In this document: piece after piece, positions 35,061 through 47,184 of the stretch
Layout of the letters: each line of letters starts with the position of its first letter
How positions within the stretch are numbered: the stretch's first letter is position 1
NCBI GenBank assembly: GCA_037951165.1
Contig: JBBDHG010000008.1
Location: 6,243,501-6,307,500, forward strand
DNA: 64,000 bases
Reading direction: 5' to 3'
Source of the DNA: Lophius americanus
Taxonomy: Eukaryota; Chordata; Actinopteri; Lophiiformes; Lophiidae
Program-made: the position numbers and the translations under genes
Notes under the pieces: generated by a model
What the model saw: only the letters and a program-made list of their open reading frames with translations
Databases searched by the model: none
What the model was told of the DNA's origin: nothing

Positions 35061-35904
35061 AACGGAACAATTCCAAAATCTAGGGTTATGTTTTCATTGT
35101 AAAGGAATCATATTGATCAAACTATCGATGGAGCAATGACATCATGCCATAACTGAGCTGCCTTTGTTTGCGATGTCTGCGTGCTGTAGAGTTGGAATCA
35201 TGTTTGTTAATGACGGAGACATGTGTTAGCACAGGTCATTAAATCCACTGGGCTTGTCGGGCCCAGCCATCAGTGGCAAAAGTTGAGACATGATACAGCT
35301 TTTATGTCCTTGATAGATATGAACAAGGTCCCTTGTGTGGACAGCCTCTCAGTCAGTAAAGGGAGGAAAGCTTTTACGTAATTCTTGCTGTTTACTCGAC
35401 TATAACAGAGGACGGGTCAGACTCAGAGCCATATGTTGCTCATAGGAGGACGGGCCAGAGAAACGTGGCTCCTCGCAGGGAGAGATTATAAAAAGAACAG
35501 ATTCTCTCATGACCTGAAAACACTGAAAGTTCACATCATTTATTTTAAAGGAAGCTGCATGGTTTACAAAGCAGACCCATCTGATGATGCAGATGGCAGA
35601 TGATGGATGATGTGGACTCTCATTAAACGTTAAGGTGCCCTTGAGCAATGTGTTACGACTCGTGGGTCTCGTGGCGTACACCGTCAGGCACTCACAGCAG
35701 CAATACTTAGAAATACAACAGAGAGCCTCATCCCTCGATTCATGTGTGTCAGGAGAGAAAAAACAACTATTTGTATTCACATAAAGATCTGAGGCATCCA
35801 ACTGCTTGTTCCTGAATGATTCACAAAGATTGTGGACAATCTTGAAAGGGGCAGTGTTCTCCAGGAAGGTCTGGCCCTGTCCGTAAAATCAAAAAGATTA
35901 GTTT
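35061..35904. other. No gene seen
   Basis: The 133-codon antisense ORF at 35,400-35,801 has no known domain. A direct GATGATG/CAGATGATGGATGATG run lies near 35,583-35,610. Confidence 0.5.
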
Positions 35905-36010
35905 TCTCATCTCATTATCAACCGCTTATCCTGTTCAGGGTCACGGGGGACTGGAGCCTATCCCAGCTGACATCGGGCGAGAGGCGGGGCACACCATGGA
36001 CAAGCCGCCA
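35905..36010 (-). mobile_element. Teleost SINE, 3' portion, reverse
   Basis: CTCATTATCAACCGCTTATC, CTGTTCAGGGTCACGGGGGA, CTGGAGCCTATCCCAGCTGA and GGGCGAGAGGCGGGGCACAC are the reverse complement of the element at 24,535-24,662. Confidence 0.8.
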
Positions 36011-36114
36011 TTTCATCGCAGGAGATTAGTTTTTCTATTTATGTCAAATGGAAATCCTGTAACAGTTTATCAAATGTTATTGATACTATTACGTTTGCTA
36101 AGGAAGTTCTGTGA

Positions 36115-36216
36115 TTGGGCCGGTTTGTTTGACTACCTGTTGGCAGGATAACACTAAAACTACGCAACAGATTTTCATGGAACTTTAAAGAAGGGTTGGA
36201 TTTCTGGCAAGTAAAA
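36115..36216 (+). mobile_element. Teleost repeat, TTGGCAGGATAACAC type
   Basis: GGTTTGTTTGACTACCTGTT, GGCAGGATAACACTAAAACT, ACGCAACAGATTTTCATGGA and ACTTTAAAGAAGGGTTGGAT match the order of the family at 24,130. This is the clearest copy of its middle part. Confidence 0.6.
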
Positions 36217-37943
36217 GAACATGTGTGGATTGAATTACAAACAGGTGGATATCCTCTCAAATCGTAGAACTAAACAAGGTAGACCCCAAATGCATGACTT
36301 TGATCAAAATAATGGTTTTTAAATCTTGTGTGAACAAATTATTAACTTGTGTTCACAAGATAAATTCAGCATTGCAAAGGCAGCTATTTGAAAACCACTG
36401 GTGTAGCTGCTGCCTGTTTTCCTTCAGTATGCACAGTCAATGATTCCTGCTGATGACGATCCCATACCCATGAGAAAATCTGTTACAATATGATTCTGTA
36501 ACATTTTTTTTGTTTGTTTATGGCATAAGTAAGTGCCATTTTAAATGCTCTTATTTTGAAGGATAACAGTGGAATTAATGTTGAACGGATTTTGTATGTG
36601 TTCTGACCTGATGAAAGGTATGTGCTCTCTGTCCTCCAAGCTGTTTTTTGAAGTGAAAATAAAACCAGAACTTCTAAGCCCAGGTCAGCTCAACATATGT
36701 TATATGGTGGCTTTCTCCATCAAGAGGCGTTTATAGATTTACAAAAGTTAATCCATAAACTATCTTGTTTGCGCACAAGATCATTTTTCTTTTTTCTGAA
36801 GGGACCTTACTTGCTCTGTAAATATCCATATTATTTTGTCGATTAACATTTCCGGCATTACTGGGGATCCCACACAACAACAATTCACTCAGCCAAAATC
36901 TATAAACAGGGCATGTAAAAACCTGGCTGGTAGTAGAGACAAAGCTGAATCTACAACAAGCAGTGAAGAGCAGGAGAACAGACTTTATACAAAAGACCTG
37001 GACAACTGGGCACAGGTAATAACATTCAACGCGGGGAGACAATCATGGTGGGAGAACACATGAGTAGCAGGAAGTCCAATATCAGCGGGAGGATGTCAAG
37101 CCAAAACAGGAAAAAGGTGCATTAAATACTGAGAGATAAACTGTAACAAAAGATTTTTACCAAGTGATGAACCTCTCTGCATTTTTGCATGTGAAGGACC
37201 GAGATTTTCAGGGATGTCCATTTCACATTCAATCTTGATGCTATAACCTGAATGGAATGATCCAATCAAGCATGATGATCCCCATGTCAGTCGCCTAACT
37301 AGAGATGAGAGCTGTGGTGGAGCTCAGACGCATGGATGCGGTGGTGGAATGAACCAAATATTTCAACGGAAAGACGTCACCAGGGCCAAGAAACCATTTC
37401 AAACTGATTCTACCGGCGAAAAACGTACGAAATTCAGCAAAACAATTTTTAGCCCCAGAGAGGCTTACACTTTTCAACCTGCTACTGTATACATGGTGTG
37501 TTTGCCCTGATCTCTTTCCCCCAGCATTCAGCAGTCACCGGCCATCCTCTGTGCAACAGCAACAGCACATTATAATTAAGGAGATGCCTGTGAGCGAGTG
37601 TGTGTTGGTGTGTGTTTTGGCATTGATGCGGAGGGGAATCCATCATCGTCAGGCTTCTATTGATGTGAACGTCAGACCGATCACACTCCGAGCACTCACT
37701 ATAATTAGACACACAGCTCACATGTACTGTACGCCAGAACCTGAGAGCACATGCACTCAGGTCCTGTTTCCACAGCAGTGACATCATTCTCTTCAGAGTG
37801 ACTTCATCACTTCAAACAAATAAAAACATCAGCTGTGTCATCTCCTGTTGTAGCTCCACATCCACTTTTAGTTTGTGTTCAAATTAACACGCTCTAGTGA
37901 AACACATGATGAAGGTCTTTAAGGGGTCTAAAACCTCCTAATT
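36217..37943. other. No gene seen
   Basis: Short ORFs (36,731-37,063; 37,482-37,787) without motifs. The stretch 36,940-37,130 has retroelement-leader-like text (GGACAACTGGGCACAGGTAA) but no confirming partner. Confidence 0.45.
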
Positions 37944-38012
37944 CATCCATCCATCCATCCATCCATCCATCCATCCATCCATCCATCCATCCATCCATCC
38001 ATCCATCCATCC
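37944..38012. repeat. (CATC)17 microsatellite
   Basis: Sixty-nine uninterrupted bases of CATC. On the minus strand it is (GATG)n and joins the 3' end of the LINE copy beginning at 38,013, as is usual for that LINE's tail. Confidence 0.95.
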
Positions 38013-38221
38013 TCAGATTATCCATGGTTGCAGCTTTTCAGGTCATTCAAGGCGTCCCACTCCACACCATCACTTCCCAGCTGCTCATAGGGGTGACTGA
38101 GGCTTTTCCAGTTTAGATTAGATAAGTAATGAAGGAGTTTGTAGTCTGTCCCACAGTCTCCTCCCTGCTTGATGTTCAAAGGCACCCAGGGGGCACTCTA
38201 ACCAGATGTTGAACTACCATG

Positions 38222-38252
38222 ACTGGCTCCTTTGGACATGAAAGGAGCCAGT
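38222..38252. repeat. Hairpin, 12-bp stem
   Basis: ACTGGCTCCTTT and AAAGGAGCCAGT flank the 7-base loop GGACATG. It lies in the LINE copy; the family has GAAGGAG here, so this copy's symmetry is largely inherited. Confidence 0.75.
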
Positions 38253-38282
38253 TGAACCATGCTCCCTCCAGGTATCTAAGCC

Positions 38283-38310
38283 CCTTAGCTCCAAGTACCT
38301 GGAGCTAAGG
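38283..38310. repeat. Hairpin, 10-bp stem
   Basis: CCTTAGCTCC and GGAGCTAAGG flank AAGTACCT. It is a second perfect stem 31 bases after the first. Confidence 0.75.
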
Positions 38311-38534
38311 TTGTTTAATGCGGCCTCACAGCCCATTTGTCACAGTTTGGATATATTTCGAGTGATTTTGTAGTTTTCTTTGATATTTTACAGAGAAATA
38401 AATCCATTTGAGGAAGTTTACTTGTGTAATAAAGGGTCTATAGCATTCTTGGCTGAATCAGCATTTTGGTCAGAGGGCTGCTCTTAGATCTGTATTGGTA
38501 GCTGATATAGAAAAACATCTGGGCTAGATTTGGA

Positions 38535-38695
38535 ATATCCATGTTTTGCAGGAGTACACAGAGGGAACCCAGCCAAATGCAGGGAGAACATGCAAACTCC
38601 ACACAGAAAGGTCACAAAGCCAGATGTGGATTTGAACCAAGAACCTTCTTGCTGTGAGGCACCTGTGCTACCCACCGTGCCCTGGAACACCATCT
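38535..38695 (-). mobile_element. Teleost SINE, tRNA-like head, reverse
   Basis: GGGAGAACATGCAAACTCCA, CACAGAAAGG, GATTTGAACCAAGAACC and GGCACCTGTGCTACCCACCG are the reverse complement of the 5' half of the SINE, including its B-box-like GGTTC(A/G)AATC and A-box-like GTGGTTAGCAC. It is the missing half of the elements at 24,535 and 35,905. Confidence 0.75.
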
Positions 38696-39129
38696 AGTAG
38701 ATCCAGTAGATTTGCTTTCTTAACTCAACTCCCTCTTCACTTTGATGGTCCGAGACAAAGCCATCAATACTGCTGATGACACACCAGACTGCTTATCCAT
38801 CTCACGCTCCATTTTCCTGTCACTTGTGAAAAAGACCTTTAAATAATTCAATTCACTTCACTTGAAGCAACTCAACCCCAAACTGAAGGAGACAATCCAC
38901 TCATTTTCAATTGAGAATCATGGCCTCAGACCTGGAGCTGCTGGGTTTACAGACAGCCCCTTCACACTCAGCTACAAACTGCTCCTTTGCAGCTGATGTT
39001 CATGGACAGATTGAGCCAACGGAACCACATCATCCGCAAAGAGCTGCGTAGCAATTCATAGACTCTTTCGTCCCCCGACATCAGCGCAGTAAGATCAATG
39101 AACCATATCAATAGCATTTTTTCCTGAAT
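38696..39129. other. No gene seen
   Basis: No recognisable coding or repeat content. Confidence 0.5.
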
Positions 39130-39600
39130 ATCCATGCAATAGCTATATTCAGAAAACAAGTTACATATTATATCACCGAAGAGTTGGGGATATTATGGAA
39201 TCGTCATCGCCGCCGCCACCACCACCGCCGCCACAGATCCTTTTTTGTTAACGCAAAAAACTTAAATATTATTTCAGTGATCATTTTAAAATTTTACACC
39301 CATATAGACCTTAGTGTGAAGAAGTACTGGAGTGATTTTTGTAGAGGACAATGGTTTATTTTTGATATAGGGGTGTTGCTGTTGGTCTGATTTAGCCCGG
39401 ATTTGATGATTCTGAATCGACCGGGGAAATGTATTTTGCATTAATCGTTTTTTATTTTAATAGTTCATATTTTACTCACTGGGTGGAGCTTTTAACGAAA
39501 AACATGAACGTAGCCTCATAACCTTTGGTCCTATTCAGTCAAACTTTTTGCTTATTTTGGCCCTAAACCATTAACACTTTGTAAACAATTATTTTGAAGC
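39130..39600 (-). repeat. R1 dispersed repeat, reverse copy
   Basis: Begins with GTTGGGGATATTATGGAATC then a locally expanded CGCCGCCACC run (39,207-39,235) ahead of AGATCCTTTTTTG. It then has ATAGACCTTAGTGTGAAGAA, GTACTGGAGTGATTTT, TTCATATTTTACTCACTGGG and TTTGGTCCTATTCAGTC. The CGC run replaces the single CGCCGCCTCCGC seen in the 48.7-kb copy. Confidence 0.6.
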
Positions 39601-39859
39601 TGATTCTTTGTGCCGATGGTTGCCAAGGCGGAGATCTCAATGCTCGAACTTCCTGGTTCTTTGTGGGAATTACGGCTGTAACTGTGTGAGTGCCTTTCTG
39701 GGGAGACCGGAGAAAAGACTCTTACTTGAAATGAAGGTGTGAAATAGTTTTTCTGGATCTTGTCTAAACATGTAACTTCTAACAATGTCCATGTTTTTGA
39801 GTTTAAAAAAGAAACATTATGTCACAGACTTAACCTGGGCGTTTAAATTTAATGGCAAG

Positions 39860-40200
39860 TTAATAATTACGGTATGATATCTGACTTCTTTTTTGGGCTT
39901 TAAATCACTTACACTGTTTTTCAGCCACAACAACTGCCGCCATAATATTGTTGATCCTTTTTTGTCCTACATTTGTGCATATGAATCGCCTCAAGGAGAT
40001 CTACCTTTTTTTATCATGTTTTACGTATTTTACTCACAAGGGGAGATTTGCTGACGAAAAACACTGTTTCAGAAGTGACTTCACATTTAATCTGAGGAGT
40101 TCAGTCAGAGATCGGTTGGGGTTCACGTACAACTCAGGGGGTTGGGTCCTTTTGGGGGACACAACCTTGCTGTCGGGTGATGTAACAGGGTAATTAATCA
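39860..40200 (-). repeat. R1 dispersed repeat, second reverse unit
   Basis: AACTGCCGCCATAATATTGT, TGATCCTTTTTTG, CGCCTCAAGGAGATCTACC, GTATTTTACTCACAAGGGGA, GACTTCACATTTAATCTGAG and the terminal ACCTTGCTGTCGG. It follows the 39,130 unit in the same orientation, so two R1 units lie in tandem. Confidence 0.6.
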
Positions 40201-40359
40201 TTAATTTCTATAAGTATTCTTAAGTTGTGAAAAAGTGGACAAATGGTCAACGTACCCCAGATAAAACATTGCAGACTCTCTACTATCTATACTTGTTTCC
40301 AATTCTTTGAGGATTTCTTTTCACTTATATCAGTCCAACTGCACTCTGAGTGATGTATA

Positions 40360-40432
40360 TAATAAAGGAGAAGGGCATTCCGAGCATTTACCTCGGCCAA
40401 TGCCCAACTGTTCCTTTTAATTCAATTAAAGC
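40360..40432 (-). mobile_element. Teleost repeat end, ACCTCGGCCAATGCCC type
   Basis: AAGGGCATTCCGAGCATTTA, CCTCGGCCAATGCCCAACTG and TTCC correspond to the far end of the TGTCAGCAGG repeat family (family form: TTGGCGGAGG, reversed). Confidence 0.5.
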
Positions 40433-42224
40433 CTAAACCGAATTCCAACAAGACATGTGAAACCATCAAAATAACTGCCCTCAGGGTTCTATTAAAGTAA
40501 GTGAAAACAAGTCATGGACTCACCCATCTGTTTTGATTCGTGCCATAATTCAACATTTCTATTTTTAGGACCTCGTCTGCTCTTCAACCAGTAGTGTAAT
40601 TATTACATTTGTCAAAAGGCATTATTTACAAAAGCAAAATAAATACCTGTAAATACCTTTTTTCATCAAGATCCCGTTTAAAACGGGTCAGGTAGTTACA
40701 GAAAGACAAAATATGACCGAATAACCGAAAAAATAATCATAACCTAAAAATAATGAACTTTAGTACCCTGGTTAAGGAATCCGATCAATGTTAAAAATAG
40801 TAACAGATTAAAACAACATAGGTTGTTCTAATAACTAGTTATGCACCAAGTGCATTGCCTGAGGGATTTTTATGAATTATGCTGGAAGTGTGCCAGAGGA
40901 AACATTGAATTTTGGAGACGAGCGAGATAAAGTGATCTACAAATGTGCTTGTTTATGCTCAGTGATGTTTTCTTTGTGTGTATTTTCCCAGCTCTTTGTG
41001 CTGGTGATTTTACTTTACCTCCTAAAAATGTTCTCAGATCAAAACATGTACATAAACATGTCACATTGCATGTATTGAGTAGAATTTGAATAATTTTACA
41101 GCCAGGTTTGGTTTGTGTTTTTTTCTATATTTCTATAATAATCTTGTTTTAAATTCTAAAATCATGATAACCTTACGTACATTAAAATACTACATCATAG
41201 TGTTTGCACACAAACAGAAACAAGCTAGAGAACATTTTATTTATCTTCTTATGCAGCTGTGTGTTAAATGTCTGGGTGTATTTATATATTATTTAAAAGC
41301 TTTGCCATTAATTAAAAAATGAATTAAAAAATCTGTGCCAAAACAGCTCCAGTCAAATTAATACATTAATCATAAAAATGTAGTTTCATTTCTCTAGAGG
41401 AGAATTTCGTACTCTTCCTGGACTAAAATTAACATAGGAAACAAAATATTAAAACATACAAAATGTGCTGTGAAGCATGAAGAAGAGGAAGACGAGGACG
41501 ACGGAGTCATTATATAGTCCTGATGACTCACAGAGCTGTGGATTCGTTTTTTTCCTCGTTTCCTATTTTAAACATTTGAGAGTCAAACTTGCAGCAGACA
41601 GCCAGCCTTCGGTTGCTCATCTCGGCTACTTCCTCTGTGGCCGGCTACATCTGTTCCTTCTGCCCCACGGGAATACAGCTGGGCTCCGGCCTCCGTAGGA
41701 CAATACAGAGGAGATGACTGAGAGGAGATGAAGAGCTGAGGAGGAGGAGGGAAAACAATCACTTCTGCTTTCATAAACTCCACGTCTTGCGCCCATCGCA
41801 GAAGTCAGTGTCCTCATTCTGATGTGATGTAGATGGGTGCAGCGCCGAGCCGGACCGAGCCGCCGTGCAGATGTTTGGGAAGATAAAGCCGGTTTACTGC
41901 TGTTATTTTAATCATGGGAAAAACAGGTTTCGGCCGGATAGCAAGAAATAATTGGATAATTGTAACCGGGAAGAAGGGAGATGAAAATACTGACAGAGTT
42001 ATACAAAAAAAAAGCAATATATTCAGAGACTGTTCAAAGTACGGTGATACAAACTCTGTCTGGATCACATCTCCTGTGGGAGCTTTGTCTCACCGGGTTT
42101 GTATTGTGTCCATTATTAAATATGCTTTCACTGCAAGAAGAATCCTTTCTTAAAGGAATGAAAGAGACATTACAGTCATGGTGGTGCAAATCATTCTTTC
42201 ACCATAAGGTATGAACACATACAC
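40433..42224. other. No gene seen
   Basis: Many short overlapping ORFs (40,870-42,214) without motifs. A small GC-rich patch at about 41,840-41,870 (GCGCCGAGCCGGACCGAGCC) is too short for a CpG island. Confidence 0.45.
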
Positions 42225-42595
42225 ACTAACCATCCATAACATTGTAACCACTGGTAGGTGAATTCAGAATAACATGATCTCGCTACAATGGCACCTGTTC
42301 GGATACGTGGGATGTTTTAGGCAGCAATTTAACAAGGGCTGAATTGCGATGGCTAGACAACATGTGTCACAGCACCTCCAGAACTGCAGGTCTTGTCAGA
42401 TGTTCCCAATCTGCAAATGTTAGTATCTTCCAAAAAGCAGTCTAACCTGTCGAACTGAAAATGAGGTCATTAGCGGCCAAATCTCATTGATTGAATGAGG
42501 TCTAGCCCGTCTTGTCCGATACTGCAAAAGAGCTACTGAAGCAAAGCTTGCGGAAAAAGTTCATGATGTTCCAAATCTAAAGGAGTCAGAACACT
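42225..42595 (+). pseudogene. Tc1-like element, 5' end and transposase N-terminus
   Basis: Starts with the terminal repeat ACCATCCATAACATTGTAAC then CACTGGTAGGTGAATTC, GCTACAATGGCACCTGTT, TTTTAGGCAGCAATTTAACA, GATGGCTAGACAACATGTGT and CTGCAGGTCTTGTCAGATGT. It ends with GCCCGTCTTGTCCGATACTG and GGAAAAAGTTCATGATG. This is the standard 5' order of a common fish Tc1 element (family: CAGCCATAACATTAAAACCA ... ATGGCTAGACGACTGGGTCA). The usual start-codon region (GGAAAAATGGGCAAGCG) is deleted, and the rest of the transposase is missing beyond about 42,595. Confidence 0.75.
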
Positions 42596-42837
42596 CCATT
42601 CCTCACAGAGAAAACGGGGACCAACATAATAGAAGGCAGCTCCCTTATGGAACTTGGAGCTTTATAAAGCGCAAAACCAAACCAGTCAAGCATGGCGACA
42701 TGAAGGGGGAGGTTGGCCTGACAGGTGTGTAGCCAATTTTGTGTAATACTATGATTAAAGGTCTGAAGTCTGTGGTGCCGGTGCAATTAGATCAACAAGT
42801 CAAACCTGAATGAAGTAAGTTGCAAGGCTGGGCGATT
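42596..42837. other. No gene seen
   Basis: No recognised feature. The Tc1 similarity stops at the left border. Confidence 0.5.
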
Positions 42838-43225
42838 TGTAATGGTGTGAGAGGTTTCTCCTCTCTCCGGCTCTCTTCCTCTCCCGTGTCTGAGTGTCCC
42901 TGTCTGTGGCTGCATGTGGTGATGCAGGCTGACCGTCACTTCACCTGTCCCTAATCCCCTAGCAGGCCTCGCAGTATACATCCCTGGTTCCTCCCTACAC
43001 TACTCGCCAGCTCATCCATCAACCTTCAGGGAAAATCTTTCGTCTGCTCACTATGGAGAAATTTCTTTTGTATGTTTTTGCTGCTTTGTCCTGCCATCAT
43101 GTAACTCAATAATACATCCTCACCCTCTCACCGTTGGGCCTCTACATTTGATTACAATAAATAACCTTGAGTGTTTCCTGAGTCTGAGTTTTGCTCTTGT
43201 GTCCGGTCAAGAGAGTGTGAATTAC
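42838..43225 (+). mobile_element. Possible solo LTR (gypsy-type)
   Basis: The layout suits an LTR: a TGT start, C/T-rich U3-like part, a polyadenylation-like AATAAATAACCTTGAGTG at about 43,160, then CCTGAGTCTGAGTTTTGCTC and TTGTGTCC as U5-like end. The R-U5 wording (AATAAA, then CTTGAGT, CCTGAGTCTG, TTGGGTCC-like) is typical of fish gypsy LTRs. No internal retroelement sequence lies next to it, and no target duplication was identified. Confidence 0.4.
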
Positions 43226-44585
43226 TAAAAATAGGTGAGTATTAAAGTGAATTAAACCAATCAGTGTCATCCCCCATTCCATTTAAAACCAAATTGTATG
43301 TAAGAAGTAGACTTGACTTTATGTCAGGAATCAGCCTTGAAAAAATCCCTCCAGTATTAAGCAATGACAACTTAAACACGGACCTACTTTATCCGATTAT
43401 TAAGTTAAGTGAGATTATTCACTTCTCTTCAGTGAGGGACATGTATCTAAACGGGGAGGGCTGCTGCACATCCATTTGTTTAGCAGGTCTAGGGATGCAT
43501 TTGGATCGTTCTCTGCAGATCCGTTGTAAAAGTGATTCATCATTAATGAGGATAATATTAATGACATCACCTGCAGCGATCAACTAGTAACATAGACGAT
43601 GTGTATGTATTCCCCAGATCTGCTATTTACACACAACACAGATCAGCTTAACTGATGATCTAAATCTCCCCACACGTCATCGGGATATTAATGTTTATAA
43701 ATCCTCAATGTTCATCTATGCATCCAAAAGGTCTCACACACAGTCCAGGTTCACACAATGAAGTAGTTTAAAGCATAGAAGCTGTCCTCCTGATAAATCC
43801 TGAGGCCCTAGAAGTTTAGTCTAATGTCCATGAGGGTTTGAGTCTCTAGAGAAAGTTATAGTTAACGTAGGTGACTGGAAATGTGCTTAGATCTGACAGA
43901 TCTGTGCATCACTAACATTCAGGGCAGTGCAGAAACCATCGGAGGAGCAGGTGCTTAGATTTGAAAGGGATTGATTGAACAAGCGTAACCTGTTGATTTA
44001 TGGTAACCTCCCTCAAAGAGAATGCAACGAGGAATATTACAATAAACCCCAATAAATTTGTGACTTGTTTTCTGGAGAACTCTTCAAAACGGCCGCTTTT
44101 TTATTTGTCAAGTTCCAAAAAATGTCTAAGAGATGGAGAATAGAGAAAAGAGATAGGAAGAGATAAAATGTCTGACAGATAGTCTGTAATGTTCTTGCTT
44201 TCTTTGCTTTTAACTAAAGATTTAAATGTGAAAAATTTAAGTAAACATCATATACATATAAAGAAAATGGCTCACACAATTGAAGCTGTGTAAATTGGAA
44301 GGTTAGCTAATAATAACAAATTAATAGCTTAATTAAACTTATTCAGAACTCTAACACAAGCGGTGTGTCTTATTAACACACCGCTCAACCATAACTCTTA
44401 AATCCACCTGCCTAATATGATATAGGTTCCCGTTTTGCTCTCTGATGCACTGTGTGTCCTGTAGGTCCATCAGAACCAGCTTCAACTTTTTCAGCAATTT
44501 TTCTATAGGATCATAAACCTTACCATAACCATCAAGTGGTCTCCACTCCTCGTGCTCATGTGTCGTAGGAGCTCAGAACCCTGTC
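43226..44585. other. No gene seen
   Basis: The ORF 43,264-43,587 (107 codons) has no recognisable domain. AT-rich around 44,220-44,340. Confidence 0.5.
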
Positions 44586-44806
44586 ACCGGTTCACAAGTT
44601 GTCCTTCAGAAGACCAATTTGGTAGATATTAACCAGTATAGACCAAGAGCACCCAACAACACATGCTGGTCTGGAGATGATTTGAGTCAATCACTAAGAT
44701 CCTTATGCTTAACAATTTTTACTACTACTTCCAAAGCAGGACATGTCATGATCAATGCTATTCTGATTTCACTTGTTATAATGTTATGGCTGATCAATGT
44801 AGTTTT
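44586..44806 (-). pseudogene. Tc1-like element, 5' end, reverse
   Basis: In reverse, CAACAACACATGCTGGTCTG, GGAGATGATTTGAGTCAATC, AGATCCTTATGCTTAACAAT and TTATAATGTTATGGCTGATC then AATGTA reproduce the N-terminal transposase and 5' terminal repeat of the same Tc1 family as 42,225. The TTGACTCAAATC segment equals the family's GACTGGGTCAGAGC. Most of the element is gone. Confidence 0.7.
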
Positions 44807-45119
44807 CTCAATAATAGGGCAGCAAAACGTATCAACCTCCAATTAAACCACAGCAGAGTCCGGAACACATTCCTCTGTGTAATATATTCTTCTGTCCTGC
44901 AAACAAACACAACAAGCTATCCTCCACTATTGAAGCTGTTTATCACAAGCACTGCAGTCAGAACCGCTATCAAACCTGTGGTGCGTGACTGAAACGCATT
45001 CTGACGAGATGTAACATCGTATTTAAGCTGGTGAAGAGAGAGAGAGACACTCAAACGGGGAGAGAGTGATGTTTGTGACGTTCTGCTTTGCCCAAGGTGG
45101 CAACAACATTCTTAAAATA
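44807..45119. other. No gene seen
   Basis: No recognised feature; a short GA run near 45,035. Confidence 0.5.
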
Positions 45120-45605
45120 GTACACGAATATTTTACTTGTTGTTAACTTTATGGCACTTAAACTTTTGGCCGAGCAGCAAAACTGCACCGTCATCTTGCA
45201 GCTATCGCTGCTTATACTGCGGAATGCACACTAACGTGCACATTATCTCACTGCAGACCCAACTCATCTTCATGCTTCTCAGCTTCATGGATCATTTTCA
45301 AATTGTATACCCCCAGAGACTTTATTGCGAGGAAAAACTGGATTGATATTGGGAAAGGTGTGTTGTATGTTTCTGACACTAGGGGGAGCTTTGTCTCTAA
45401 GTTTTTGTGCCATCGAGGAGATCTGTCTTTATATTTCCTAATAATTCATATTTTACTCACCAGGGGAGCTTTTTAAATCTAAAAAACCCCCAATATTTTT
45501 CAGACATAACTTCACATTTATTAGAGAGGTTCAATCAGGTTAAATAAGTATGTACAACCCAGGGGATTGAGGGCTTTACCCTTGCTGTCAGTGTAGGCTT
45601 GGATT
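45120..45605 (-). repeat. R1 dispersed repeat, reverse copy (best reference)
   Basis: TTCATGGATCATTTTCAAAT, CCCCAGAGACTTTATTGCGA, GGAAAAACTGGATTGATATT, CTGACACTAGGGGGAGCTTT, ATTCATATTTTACTCACCAG, GGGAGCTTTTTAAATC, AACTTCACATTTATTAGAGA, TGTACAACCCAGGGGATTGA and CCCTTGCTGTCAG. The order of blocks is complete from the middle to the terminal end. The part before 45,270 aligns only loosely. Confidence 0.65.
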
Positions 45606-47184
45606 TCTTCTCTTTCTTTCTTAGCTAAATTTATATTTAATGATAAATGCTGTTGTTTTTGATAAAGGCCAAGGACAAGCGATCACAAAAAAGAAAAAAT
45701 CAATAAAGAAAATAAGATACAAAGGAGCCCTTTAAGGAGTACAGGGCTCCTCCTCGCTGCACACACATGCTAGAGTGTAACAGGAAGTGTGTTTATGTGT
45801 TGGGACCTGTCGATGTAGGCAGCTGAAAGAGCAGTTCTTTACGCATCATTGACTTTTTGGTTGGTCAATGGTGCGATCACGTTCTGTCTCCATGATAGTA
45901 AGGCACCAACAATTCTCCGGATCACACATCACTAAACAACAGAATTTGCAGGTTAGCCTCTGAAGGTAATGGGAAAAACCAATTCCTTTAATTAATGTTA
46001 AATAATTAAATTCAACCTTTCTCTGTCCTCTATATTACTTTGTACCCAGATTATGAGCCACTTAAGCCGACAAAAACAGTTTGTCGGCACACTTGATGAG
46101 AGATAATGCCTTTCAAAAGGCTTTCATTTAAATTCCATTCTAGCTATTCGCAAACTGATACTGAATTATGGTGCAGAATCCACTGAATTCACGTTTCAAC
46201 CAGTTGGGTGCAGATCTGAAAACTCATTTATTCTTCACATGGCGGAACAAGTCTTCAGAAGATGAATCCTTTCCTGGGAAGAACCAAAACAGTTTCACTT
46301 TAAATGGGCAGAAACATAAAAGTACTGGCAGACCAGAGTCTGTTTGTTTTTCAAGGATCCTCAACTGCCTTTTAGTGCATTTATGCATATTTGTGTGTGT
46401 TGGTCAAGTTGCTTAGCACCGTTGCTGTGTGTTTCTTCCATACTGCTGCACATTTGGAACAGAATGTGCTAAAGAAAATATAATGAGAACGCTGTAGACA
46501 GCAACGATCAATCGATCCATCAATCCTTTTTCCTTCTGTGGTGAAACAAGCAGACAACAATCACATGGACATTTCATTTGTCACCGGTTGCTCAAGGCAC
46601 CGGGAAATATGCACAAAGTTGACTTGAAACTTTACTTTTGAAAGACAGCTTAAAAAAAAAAAAAATGCTCATCTGCTCTCCTTATAAATCTTTTATGATA
46701 CGTCTCAGATCGAGGCTGTTGAGGCTTTTAAAATCTCTGATGCACTGAATTCTCATCCTGTCTGCCCCGTTTACCTCACATATTTTCCATATAGAAGTTG
46801 CTGTCTGTAAGACTTACTGGCACATTTGGTCAATACCATCATTCATCAACTTGTGACCTCTTCTTTTAGTGTCCATCACACTCTGGAGTACAGAAAGTCC
46901 TATACTGCCGTATCTGGCAGCCTCACACCCTCATTCCACTGCATAGCTACAGTGCCAAAACTTTGAATTTACCTTGAAAAAATAGTTAAACCTGAATGTA
47001 TTGTTTTCTCTCAAGTTAAATTTATGATTTGGAGAAAGAAATTTGAAAAAGATGTGCACTGTTTGTAACTTAAACTAAAATCCAACCTAAATGTACTATT
47101 AAATATAGGTTAGATCTCCTTGAGGCAGTTCATATGAGGAACGTTAAATTGGACACACGGTTATGAAATTAAGTAAAAAAAACA
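45606..47184. other. No gene seen
   Basis: The 46,168-46,416 ORF has no motif. An A-run sits at 46,651-46,664. No repeat recognised. Confidence 0.5.

Larger units (their letters stand above)
38013..38330 (-). mobile_element. Teleost LINE 3' region, diverged
   Basis: After the CATC run come TTCAAGGCGTCCCACTCC, TCTCCTCCCTGCTTGATGTT, GGCACCCAGGGGGCACTCTA, ACCAGATGTTGAACTACCAT and GACTGGCTCCTTT. This is the order of a very common fish LINE (family form GAGGCGTTCCCAGGCC ... GGGGGCATCCTAACCAGATG ... CTGGCTCCTTTC), in reverse complement. No open frame survives. Confidence 0.65.
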
